From the NCBI GenBank assembly GCA_013397075.1, contig VWZS01009934.1, forward strand, positions 2,569,926 to 2,633,925: 64,000 nt of DNA. The letters run 5' to 3'. This document shows, one piece after another, positions 48,700 to 60,000 of the stretch. This DNA comes from Rhabdornis inornatus. Its lineage: Eukaryota; Chordata; Aves; Passeriformes; Rhabdornithidae. The position numbers were made by a program, and so were the translations under genes. Each line of letters opens with the position of its first letter. The first letter of the stretch is position 1. The notes beneath the pieces were generated by a model. The model searched no databases, had not been told where the DNA came from, and saw nothing but the letters and a program-made list of their open reading frames with translations.

Positions 48700-49010
48700 G
48701 CTCCAACACTAATCGGAGTGTTTACAACCCTCCCTTTTGTAGCTGCCACTGAATAGCACGAATTCCTGTGGGGGACCTTTTACATTACCGCAGGAGGTGG
48801 CACAAAGAGCTCATTCGACAGGGACTAAGCAGCATTGAATCTCAAGCGAATAAATGGAGCAGGTGGCACGCTGCCACAGTATTAATGTGTCCAATAGGCC
48901 GGGGATTATGCTTGAGGCTGTGGGAATGAATCGGCCCTGCTTCTGACTGAAACAAATTCCCCTGTTGATGAGCAATCCTGAAAGAGATTCAAATTACGCA
49001 GGTGCTCAAC
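48700..49010. promoter_or_regulatory. candidate conserved non-coding element
   Basis: Balanced-composition, non-repetitive sequence with dense transcription-factor-like words: gtgtttacaa (forkhead type), ggattatgc (OTX/PITX-type core GGATTA) and gcaggtgc (E-box). It lies between TWSG1 and the RALBP1-like CpG island. The call rests on texture only; no alignment was possible. Confidence 0.25.
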
Positions 49011-49444
49011 GTAACAGAAACTTGCATTGTAAGAGGAAAAAAAACCCCACAAAATTCCTTATAACACCACTGTAAACAGGATGCATCTTGAGATGGGGAT
49101 GTGTTCCTTGGCACGAGTCACCTCAAGTAGCATCCAGAGCGTTTCTCCATTTCCCTCGCATTCCAGAAAGAGGTAGAGAGGAATGGGTAACTCATCTCAG
49201 GAGGTCAGGTTTGTTATGCAGGATGAAGCTGAGGCCAGTGGCTGTTCTCATGTGAACTGAGGACATGGAATTCTGTCAGCAGTAACATCACATGGAAGGT
49301 GGCCCAAGTGCCTCCACCTGTGGGGCTGTGTCAGCTCCCACACTGAGACTGATGGCTTGTGGTGTTTGCTGACTTTCCACTCTGACAAGTGTAATCTCAC
49401 AAGTCATTTGGCCATACACCCATCTTTAATCACTGCCAAAAGAA

Positions 49445-50105
49445 TCTCAAAATCACAGAATGGGTCAAGCTGGAAGGGACCACAGTGAGTCACCTGGTCC
49501 AACCTCTCTGCTCAAGAAGGGTCATCCCAGAGCACACTGCACAGGACTGTGTCCAGATGGTGCTTGAGTATCTCCAGCAAGGGAGATTCCACAACCTCTG
49601 GGCAATCTGTTCCAGTGCATGGTCACCCACACAGTGAAGTTCTTCCACATATCCAGGTGGAACTTTCTGTGAATCAGTTTCTGCCTGTTGACTCTTACCC
49701 TATTGCTTAACACCACTGAGAAGAACCTGGCTTCATCCTCTTGGCATTCTCCCTCCTTCAGATACTCATAGACATTGATGAGGTCCCCTCCTAGTTGTCC
49801 CTTCTCAAGCCTGAACAGCTCTCTCAGTCCTCCCTTGTAACAGAGATGCTCTAGCCCCTTAATTATCTTTGTTGCCCTCCACTGGAGCTGCTCCAGGAGC
49901 TCCATATCTCTCTCGTACCGAGGAGCCCAAAACTGGACACAGCATTCCAGATGCGGCCTCACCAGGGCTGAATAGAGGGGCAGGATCACCTGCCTCGACC
50001 TGCTGGCAGCGCTCTTCCTACTGCAGCCCAGGATATCATTGGCGTTCTTGGCCACTGCCGGCTCATGGCTCAGGGACGCTTACGTTCCTTGGGTTCCCAG
50101 AGCAG
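49445..50105 (-). mobile_element. CR1 LINE fragment (antisense, ORF2 C-terminus and 3' UTR)
   Basis: On the minus strand a frame of 177 codons (50055-49522) reads AKNANDILGCSRKSAASRSR, QVILPLYSALVRPHLECCVQ, FWAPRYERDMELLEQLQWRA and continues to the end of the CR1 reverse transcriptase. The CR1 3' terminus is at about 49455-49505 (aatcacagaatgggtcaagc, ctggaagggacca). Similarity continues weakly past 50075 and stops at about 50105, where the CpG island begins. It is 5'-truncated, and the longest surviving CR1 frame of the window is here. Confidence 0.93.
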
Positions 50106-50377
50106 AGATGGACCTGCTGCCGGCCGGCTCTCGGCGGCCGCTGAGGGAGCTTCACCGGGGTCCCCTCAGGCAGCTGGACCCCGCTCCCGCGGGCTTGGGG
50201 ACTTCAACAGCGATGGGGGGCAGAGGAACTGGATCCCCCCGCGGCGCGCTGGCCGCTGGGAGCTGTAGTTCGGCGGCCGGCAGCGACCCGTAGTGCCCTT
50301 GCCAGCAGCGTCCCCAGGGAGAACTACAACTCCCGTCGTACTCCGCGCGCGGGGAGGCTGGCCCCGCCCACCCCACC

Positions 50378-50476
50378 NNNNNNNNNNNNNNNNNNNNNNN
50401 NNNNNNNNNNNNNNNNNNNNNNNNNNNNNNNNNNNNNNNNNNNNNNNNNNNNNNNNNNNNNNNNNNNNNNNNNNNN
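50378..50476. other. assembly gap (99 N)
   Basis: The gap lies inside the second CpG island, directly before a polypyrimidine tract (50477-50580) that is likely to hinder sequencing. The real first exon of the downstream gene may lie within it. Confidence 1.
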
Positions 50477-50580
50477 TCCGCTGTCTTCCCTGCCTCCTTC
50501 CTTCCCTCTCTCCTCTGCTCCCTCTCTCCTTCCTTTCCTTGCTTCTCTCCTTCCTTTCCTCCCTCCTCCCTGTTCCCTGC
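50477..50580 (+). repeat. polypyrimidine (CCTT/CTCC) tract
   Basis: About 100 nt made almost only of C and T (ttccttccctctctcct and similar), impure and without a fixed period. The opposite strand is GGAA-rich. Confidence 0.9.
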
Positions 50581-50947
50581 CCGGGCGGCTGTCCGGCCCG
50601 TGTGCGGTATTAGGGGCCGTGTTGTCCCTCCTGCCCTTACGGGGACAGGCGCCGGGCACATTATGCGCCCTGTTTCCTTTGGCGTTTGCTCCCTTTGGAT
50701 CGCGCGGGGTTCGCTGCAGCTCAGTCTGGGCTGTGGGTTGACTCTTTGCAAGGTCGTTTTGGGTTGTTTTTTGTAGGGAGGGAGAGGTCAGGGATTTTTA
50801 TTCATTTACCTTCACCTAGAGGTCTGATCTTAAGACCCAGAAAATGTGTCCTTACTGGAATTTTTCCGCATCTGTGTGATTAAGAGGTTCTAAGGATGTC
50901 GTGTTTCCTACCTGATAATGTTGTTTAGAAAGTGTGTGTTACTGTTC

Positions 50948-51090
50948 ATCGTAGAATGGTTTAGAAGGGACCTCAGAGACCATAAAGTTCCAACCCTTCT
51001 GCCATGAGCAGAAGGACACCTTTCCACCTTTCACTAGACCAGGTTGCTCAGAGCCCCATCCACGATGGCCTTGAACGCTTCCAAGGATAT
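50948..51090 (-). mobile_element. CR1 LINE 3'-end fragment (antisense)
   Basis: Antisense copy of the CR1 end: atcgtagaatggtttagaag, ggacctcagagaccataaag, then caggttgctcagagccccat and ccacgatggccttgaacgct. About 140 nt remain. Confidence 0.9.
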
Positions 51091-54000
51091 GTTAGCAGGT
51101 GATTTATGAACAAATACATCTTACTTTTAAGTGCTAACAGATGTTCAAGCAAGTGACAAAGAAAATGCCAGCAATTCACATCGAAAATATCTCTTCATGA
51201 GAATGGCGTGGTTTGGATTTCCCCCACCCTGATGTCCCTGAGGTTAATTGTTGATGGGAAATCATCATTTAAAAAGCCAGGCTAAGGCCTTTTTGCCAGC
51301 TGCGTAAACCACTGTGATTTGTGCAAGTCCCTTGTTCCAGCCCAGGAAGACAGCCCTAGTTGTGTCCTTAAACGGGTTTCTGATCTGGAAACAGCTTGAG
51401 GTGCTTACCATGCTCTGCATTGCCATAACCCACCCTTTCAGGGGTGATGCTAAGGCTCCGTTGGATAAGACACAAGATGGTAATGGATGTAAATTTATTA
51501 ATTAGCTTACAGGAGAATGGCAGAGGGATCCCTTAGGTCCCTTAGGTTTGTGTTTTGATGTTACTTGAGGTGTTACATACAGCTCATGGTGAATAGTGCT
51601 GTGCTTCAGTTCATTTCGGTGCAGTCTGTATAATCCATGCAGTCAGCGTGACGAGGTCTTGGGGGGCTCTTTTCTACAGAGAAATAAATAGGAATTTAAA
51701 AAGCCCTTCTAAACTTTTGTAGTTTTGAACATTTAGTATTTCTAAGTGTGTGAAATTTATTAACCCCCTTGCTGTAATGTTCTAGCTAACTACATCAAGA
51801 ATAGAGTGTCTATTTTGTTGAAGTAGGGAACTCTACATCCCTGTCCTAAGGATCTCATTTCTAGCTTGGAGAAAATAAGTTTTCTTCCCACATCTGAAAT
51901 GAAACATAGGAATAGCTGCCTTCAAATCTTAATGCTACATGTGCAACTTTGGCATTGTTCTGTCTTAGTTAAGGTGTATTCAGGGGTAGGAGGACATATT
52001 TTGTAGTTTGGATTGGTGTTTTTTTTCCCCAAAGTAAGGATTTCACAGTGAAATCCCTGGTATGATTGTAGTTATGTGGGGAAGAAAGTTCTTTTTCTGT
52101 AGGGCAGATTATTTCCATTTCTATATGTGCACATCTACACTGGAATATATTGTCCTGGAATTGCAATAACTGCATTCCTGCTTCAGCGCTGCATGGCTCG
52201 ATTCTGCAGATATCCTTGAGGCAAAGCTGACATGCACAAGCACTACATCTAGCTCTTTGGGGTTCTCATCTCCACTGTATCCTTCAGGCATTCTTCTCAG
52301 TCTGTATTTTCTTACAGAAAAGGTTTGCATATTTCCTGTGTGAACACTGCTGTTTCTTATGGGCAGTTTTTAGACTAATATGGAAGATGCTGCTGTTCAG
52401 CAATAAATACTACCAAATGCTAATTTGCTTTCCTTCTTGTGTCATGTAGCTAGCCTCAAAATGCCAAAATATAGTATGATATTTACCTTCAGTTTATAGC
52501 AGTATAGTATAGCATAATCTACCAAGTTTGTCTCTGAACAAATGTGTCTGATCATGTTGAATCAGTGAATGATTCACTACCTTTACAACCAGTCATGGTT
52601 TGCTATGTGCATGGTTTGCTATCCTTCATTAATTCCTTATGCTGTTCCCCAGAGCCTCATGGATCATAGTTTTCAAATTGTTGCTCAAAAAAAAAAAAAT
52701 TAAAAGTAGGCCCACGGTTGGGCTGGAAGCACATTATGGAGTAGGAAGTTTTGCTTAGGCTGCATCCCTAGAGGTGGTGGTGTTGAGAGGTGACTGCTGC
52801 CCAAATAAGGTTTACATCTGATTGCCATGGCCAAAAACAGAAGGGTAAGGATGCAGGTTGAGTTTAGAAAAAGCAAGGGTATGCCTCTTTTCCTGTCCAT
52901 ACTTACACTTCTCATCCCAACCATCTCTCACCTTTTGGGCTTGACATCAGGGAATACAAACTTGGTTGAGGATGTGGAGGGTGAAACAGACTTTGATGGT
53001 GGCAGCAAGTCTGCAAAGCTGCATAGCAGCAGGTATCCAGTGCTCCCTGCTTCCAGTTTTTCTTTAGGCTGCAGTAAAAACTGGGGAATGACTGCTTACT
53101 TGGGGGAGCTGCTGGGAAGTGGAGGATTTATATGGTATTACCCAAGTAAGGAGTGGTGATCCAGTAAGTTGGCTCAAATATGTCCAAGGAGTTTCTAGTT
53201 TATTCTGTCCTTTTACTAGCAGATAATGTACTAGGAAAAAAATTATTTAGGTTTCATCAGTAAAGTGCTGTGACAATTTTGAACTAGTAAGGAAGAATTT
53301 GTGGAAAAGATAAATATGAATACATTGACTTCAGTGGATAATAAGAAGGTTAAAAAAAATCACTTAATACCTGAATGTAGTACGCCTGACCAAAAATATT
53401 TGGAATATATAACTGCGTGTTAGTGTTGTTTATTGTTAGTTGTGCATTAAAAAAGCTCAGAAAGCATGTTTTTCTTATCTTATGATGAATTCCATGTATA
53501 CATCAGAGACTGAAATCTGCACATTCAAAACCATGAGATCACAGCATTTAGAGCAATCAGTTCTCTACCTACAAGCAGTATTTCCCTTGATAATTAATTA
53601 AGGTGTGCTTAAATAGAGAACATTATTTGGTATTTTTTCCTTGTCTAGTTCCTGTGATACTAAGTAAACAAAAGTACAGATAATGAAGATGTCCCAGTTT
53701 CTTCCGAAAGCAGCTTGGTGTAGGTTCCTGACTAAAAAATAGCAACAAATTATTTACTAAACACATAATTTTATAATAATAAAGGAAACATGCTTGCCAG
53801 ATGCTGAAACAGTAATAATGTAACATATAGTGAATTGTTAATGTGTGTTAATAGTAATGTGGTATTTAGCCCAGTTTAAAAAAATATTTGTAGAGAAAAT
53901 GTTATATTTTAAATAAGCAAATTTAGTATTGTTTTCTACAGAAATAGGAAATAGTGCAGAATAAAATAGTGGAATTATTCTGATATAATACTAATAATTG

Positions 54001-57000
54001 AAGAATGTGATGCAAGTGACTTCATCTATGCTGGTGTGCTCTTAATTGTTAATAGGTTCCTGTCTGTCCATTTGTTGTAAGTGCTAGGAAGATAGGCAGA
54101 AATATAGACCTTTTGTAATCAATGCAAAGAGAAAATTTCTTTAAAGGAAGGATTATGATCCTTGGTGTTGCACATTCGTTTATGATATGACCTTGTAGGT
54201 GATCCCTGCCTTGCTTCCATCCAGGCTGTCTTCCCTGGAGGCAGCAGAGAATGGTTAATGATTCTTGCCATCTACAGCCTGACAGGAGCGCAGCGCTGGG
54301 GCGGAACCTCTGTGGAGGTGCAGAGGTGCCTTATTTTGGCTGCTGGGGGCTATGCTTTTTCATAGGAATAGGTCCAGCCTTCAGAGCACTGGAAGGGTCG
54401 GCTTTCCAAACAGCAGGAGCAGGTTCCTCATATCCCCTCTGCCGTCTTTATTCTCTTTCTCACCCACAAGGAACAGAGCTTTTTTAGACTGGCTATTCTG
54501 GTCTCTGGAGGCACACAAGAAAAGCAAGGGATGAGTGATGGCTGTTTGCATGAGGTGGGAACAGCCAGATGGTTGCTGGAGAGGAAGAAAGAGGAGTGAG
54601 TGCTGGGTGGTAAGGTTTGACATTCCAAATCAAAATGCAGGCTTGGACCAAACTGAAAATTATTTTAAGAAAAATAAATTTAGTTTCATGTTCGTTGTTT
54701 TGTACATTTCTTAGCAGTGACTAACTCTTGAGTCGATTCCTATAGTTATGTATAGATAAAATGTATTTTTGTACATTTTTGTCCTCTCTAGTATGAAACT
54801 TGCAGGTTTCTGTTATCTAGGTGAAGGCAGCTCATGAAGTTTGCTTCCTGTTTAAAAGTTAAGTAGGATCTATGGGGTTTTTCTATTGCTAGAGGACAAG
54901 ACATCTGGCAGAAAAGAGCTCTTGGAACTGACGATAGAACTCTACCACCAGAGCCCGCAAAATGATTTTTGAAAACGCAATATATGATGATAACTCTGTT
55001 AACTTGACACTAGTGGAGAAAAGGATATCACAGTGACAAAAATTGCAGCTTCTCTTTCTCATAAAAAATTAGTAAGAATTCTTCAAGGGTATTACTTCTC
55101 TCTAAAATCATACCTAACTTTGGAAAATAGGAGTTACACCTATGAGTTTGAAACTATAATTTAGTGTTTATCCTCTAATGGCTTTTGTGAAATTTAACAT
55201 TTAGCTTACCCTGGTGATGAAGCTTGTTGCTACTTTAACATTTCTAGCCTGCCCAGTTGTGTTTTGTAAATACAAGGATCAGCAGTCAGGTGCAGAATTT
55301 TTCTGGATGTTGCCATGAAAAGAAATTTTCAGTGAGTTTTATTAGCATGAATTGAGTGCTAAAAGTAAATTAAGTAAACTTTCTCATTTCATGGTGGTAG
55401 TAGTGGTTTTCTGCCATGAATACTATGGAAGTTCACAATTCTCAGTTATTGTTTTCCTATATCCAATATACTGCTTTTGCATACTTAATACCGATTGTGT
55501 TAATGTAGTGCATAATTACTGATAAAAGGTAATCAAGTTGACAGACATTTTACTGTACTACTCCAGTAGATTTTAATATTGTGAACCAAATGCTGTATAT
55601 AAAAGTGTAACGCTAATCTGTACAAAACCCAAAATGCAATTTTTTTTTAAACTGGATTCAAAGAGAAGTGTGGTTTCCTCTTCTCAGTTTCAATTGTTGC
55701 AGCTTCAAAGGAGATACCATTCTTTTAAGGTAGCCTAAAGAGCTTTTCATATTTTATGGGATATTTTTAATTGATTGAATGGACTAAAAATGTAAGAGCT
55801 TGGGAGAGAAAATGCCAAGTTATTGAACAGATTTACGAATAAACTCCTTGGATTATTTCAGTCCATTTTTTAGCTTTTCTTGTTCTTTAGGTGTTTTAAT
55901 GTCTACAGGTTCTGTAAGTTTTCTTCGTGCTGGCCACTTGTTCATTTTAGATGCAAAGATCTTTCACAGGTCATGCTTCTGAAGTTTTCATGAAATTTGG
56001 GGTTGCATTCTCCAAAATTCATGCAGGGTGTACCACTGGTGAGAGATGCATTTTGAGCAGTCAGGTTTTGAAACGTTGTTGGAGGAAACAAATTTCAACT
56101 TTACAGCTGAAAGAGGAAGTGATGAACCTGTGGAGTTCTTTGCTGGTTCAGTAAATTAGTCTGACTGATATACTAGGATGTATATTTAAATGCATGTTCC
56201 TTGGCAAAGATAATTAAGAACTAATTTTCTGGCAACGGCTTTCACAAATGTACCTTTGAATATGCCAGAACCTGTATATACCACCAAAAAGCAGTGGAGA
56301 AGGCACATCAGTTTTACCTGTGTCACTCATTTTGTGTGCTGCAATTTTATAATATTTTATTTGAACTATGATCAAATTTGTTTGCAGTTTTCTATGGGCT
56401 TCTTTTGCTATGCTATATAAATCCTTTAGGAAGTAAGTTTTTAATGTTATTTCAGTCAAACTTCAAAGACATCTAAAAGGTACACAAACATGTCAAAGAA
56501 GTTTGCAGTTAGTGTGTTTCATTAAAACAGTCAGTTGTTGGTGGATGTTTCAACAGGGTAATTCCATTTGGTGGGTTTTAGTATTTATATGGAAGGATTT
56601 CACCACTCTTAAAATTGCCTTAGACTGATGGAGGCAATTTATCTTCTTTAGAGGGAGGGATAGGATGAAGGCCATCTTTGGTCTTAGGTATATTGGGGCT
56701 TCCATTAAACTATCTGCTCTAATTTTAATTAAAGCACCATGACTTATGTTTAGACAAGGCAACACAACAGATTTGGGAAAAACAAGTCAGAACTTGTTTG
56801 GTCCTGTGCTATCAAATACCAAACTTTTCCTTCATATGTGAAGCATACAGGATTTTTAATGTTGTATTTGTGTTATCACTTTGTTAATTTTTATTATATT
56901 TGGTAAGTAAGTTGAAAACATCAGTGTATATCTTAAGGTGTGGGGGTTTTTTGTGATATTCTCAAGATGTAGGATTGCTGAAAAATACTGGAGTAGTTGC

Positions 57001-60000
57001 TACAGACTGAGCTAAATGAAGCCTGTTTTAGGAAATAAATGTGAATTTAATTTTAAATTCTATGGATGTTTATATATTTTTCTAGAAGGCTGGTGTTTCA
57101 TGTAAACTTTCTTCTCAGGCTGTTTGACTAGGTAAATTGGCATAGGAGACAAGGCAAATACTGTGAACTTGTGGGTCCTGCTGCTGTTCCAGTAATTGGC
57201 ATTTTAATGGATGACAGATTCCTGCTTTCTCTGCAGAGACCAACAGCTGCCTCACGGTGGATGGTGCCACACCTTGCCTTGGATGTATTTGTGAATGTTC
57301 TCTGTGTTCACATGCATGGCATTTTGCAACATCTCAGCCCTGGAGGTGGTGATGTTAATCATAATTAATAGTCTGCTGAGCCTGTAAATATTTAAATTGA
57401 CTTTCCCCTTGGGTATTGAGTGAATCTGGGGCAGACATGGAAAATAGAACTTGTTAATCCTATCTCTACATATGGTACTGAAAAAAACCCTAAAAATTCA
57501 GAAAATTGCTGAAAGGCTAAATCCTTCACGTGGTGTTGATGTTGAGTTGTCACTGGCATTAATGGGAATATGTCTGGGAACGAGAGATGGTATAGCCCTG
57601 CTCTTGTATGGAAACTTAATACACCATGCTAAAAATAAAAATTTTCTTTTTCATATGAGTTTGAAAGACATTGACATCTATTCCCGCAGGTTCCTGCTGC
57701 AGACATAACATGGATAAGCAAAACAATTATTTTGTTGGCATGTCTCAAAACAGACCTCGAAATAAAACAAGCTACATTAGAAAAAAACCTTTTGGTGGGT
57801 AGAACTGCATCTACAATAAGGCTGTGCTAAAAACTGCTGTGCTGGGAGCACAGAAATGTTACACATCAATCCATTATGGTTAAGTTGGGAAAACATTTCC
57901 GTGCAGCCCAGTCTGTACTTGATTTTACTCAAATTTGGCTTAATAAAGCAACCAGTGGAGGCTGATTTCCAGGTCAATAGCCATTGATGTTAGCTTGATA
58001 ATAAACAAGGACTCTTAAGCCAAAAGCAAAGGTGATGCAGATCACTAAGAATAACCAGCTGATAGACATAGTTATTAAATAATCACTAGAATTAATCTGA
58101 GAAGCTATAATATAAACAGTGTTTCTGGATCAAAATATTTTTTTACTTTTCCTTTCTGCTGTTATGGTAGAATGGGTTTTATCTCAACCACCATAGTTCC
58201 ACTTAATATTCATTAGAAGATGAACATGTTTTGCCACTGTTGCGCTGGAACATGCAGGGTTTAAGCATGAAAAGAATCATACGTGGAAATTGATCATCTG
58301 TGTCATGTATCACACTATGAAGAGATCAAGCAAAGCTGTTCTTTGCTTCCTCTTATGTTACAGAGTTGTCAGTTCAAGTGACATCCTGTAATTGATAGGT
58401 CTTTGCATCTGTGTTCAATACATGGTGGCAAAAATTCAATGTAAAGCATAAAAAAGTTAATTTTCACACTTCAAACCCTGAAGGTTTGTGTGTCATTAAT
58501 ATACTTTCAGAAATTGCTTCTTTCTGGGAATGATAGGGCCATAGAATTGAATATTCTTTGCTTTTGGTAAGGTAGACTGGATTGTTTGCACCGAACTCCC
58601 AGTTAAAGGATTATGAAGAGACTTCTGCAAAGTTAATGCCCTTTGAAAATTCTATGGATAAAATAATGGTCACAATTCACCCAATTCAGTGATGAAGCAT
58701 GGTGCTTCTAATTGGTTTTTTTCTGTATCCTGTCTGAAAGATGATATCTCAATACCGGATTAGAAAGCCACACTGTCTGGACTCAGCGTGCAGTTTTCTG
58801 TGCAGCACCCGTGCTCTGCCGTTCCCTCTACGTATTAAGCAGGTTTGTGTAGTTGCCTGAGTGTGGCAAGGCTGTGTCTCTATGGTGCTCTGTGTTTGAG
58901 GGTGGCAGCAGGTGGCTCTCGAAGGGCAAACCAGCAGACACCAGTGAAGTGATGTTTGTAGAGGGGCACACATCAGTCCTGGTTTCCTTGTAATTGGCAC
59001 GGGTACAAAAGATGATGGGTGGTGCAGCAGCAGTGGCACCTGCCTGCACATGTCAGCTGAGTGTGTTCCCAAGAGTTCCACAGAGCCTGAACTCTGCTGC
59101 TGGCAGGAGCCTCAAAATGCCTTACTCCATCTCCACTGCTGCTGTTGAATTTGCCAGGTGAATGACTGCTGTTACAGAAAGGCCAGTGCATTATAGTGTG
59201 CTTTTCTGGTGTGTGGGCATTCCCAGATTTGTTGCCACTGTTAAATCCAAAGCAAAGAGTCTTTGGTAATTGCTGTTTACCCTTGCCGTTTCTAGTATTT
59301 TAGCATGTGTTAGCTAAGACACTCTTAAAAACACCCCACAAAACCCAAAATTAGAGTTTTTATAGGCTTAGTTGTTTTTTACTGGGTGTTGGAACTGAGT
59401 GTGTAGAGCTCTGGCCTCGCTGGAAAACTAGATTCTGTTCTCTGTTGTTTGATCTGTCACGGGTAGTCTTGCAGATGCTTTTGAAAGAACAGCAGAAACG
59501 CGTAAAACTCCTGTAAAATACTTTATTCCATTGGTTTTTCTTCTGCTTCATTTTGCATTTTTTACTCTGAATAGCACTTGCTTTTTTAACAGCATTTGTA
59601 GTACATTCAGCTCAACCAGTCATGGGTTTAGGATGTTTGTTTTTTTTCCCTGACTCCATTAAATTCACAGCTGTTCTCAAGCTGGCTGCATTCAGGTACC
59701 GGAGTGTGACTGGACAATGCTGTAGTTTAAATCTCTCATCAGGGGAATTTGTCATTAAATAGATCTAGCCCAAGAACTGATAAAAGTATAACAATTAGTC
59801 TTAATTTGCTAAATCATAATGGCTGTACAACTTGCTGCAGACCTTTGGGGACTAGACGACTCTTTGAAGGACTCATCAGAAAATGTGAATTGTAAAAAAA
59901 CTTGTATAAAGTCCTGAGGGCAAACAAAACAGTGGTGATACTATGTTTATAGTGATTGGTAAGAAAGTAAACTGCACACCTTTTGTTGTATTTTCCTGCC

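Larger units (their letters stand above)
46126..49444. other. intergenic region downstream of TWSG1
   Basis: About 3.3 kb with no gene recognised. It holds a GTTT-rich low-complexity strip (46678-46742), a CR1 tail (47505-47615), and a non-repetitive block at 48700-49010 whose texture suggests a conserved regulatory element. All frames here are short. Confidence 0.7.
50106..50760 (+). promoter_or_regulatory. CpG island, probable RALBP1 promoter (by synteny)
   Basis: GC- and CpG-rich DNA with GC boxes and two opposed ZNF143-type words: gggagctgtagtt (50258-50270) and aactacaactccc (50322-50334). It is interrupted by 99 Ns (50378-50476) and followed by a long pyrimidine-rich tract. In mammals the next gene after TWSG1 on the same strand is RALBP1, whose first exon is non-coding. 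No RALBP1 coding sequence (its N-terminus starts MTECFLPP) is found up to 64,000, so the assignment is inference. Confidence 0.6.

Noticed and set aside
49522..50055. 177-codon minus-strand frame as a host gene
   Set aside because: The sequence is plainly the C-terminus of CR1 reverse transcriptase.
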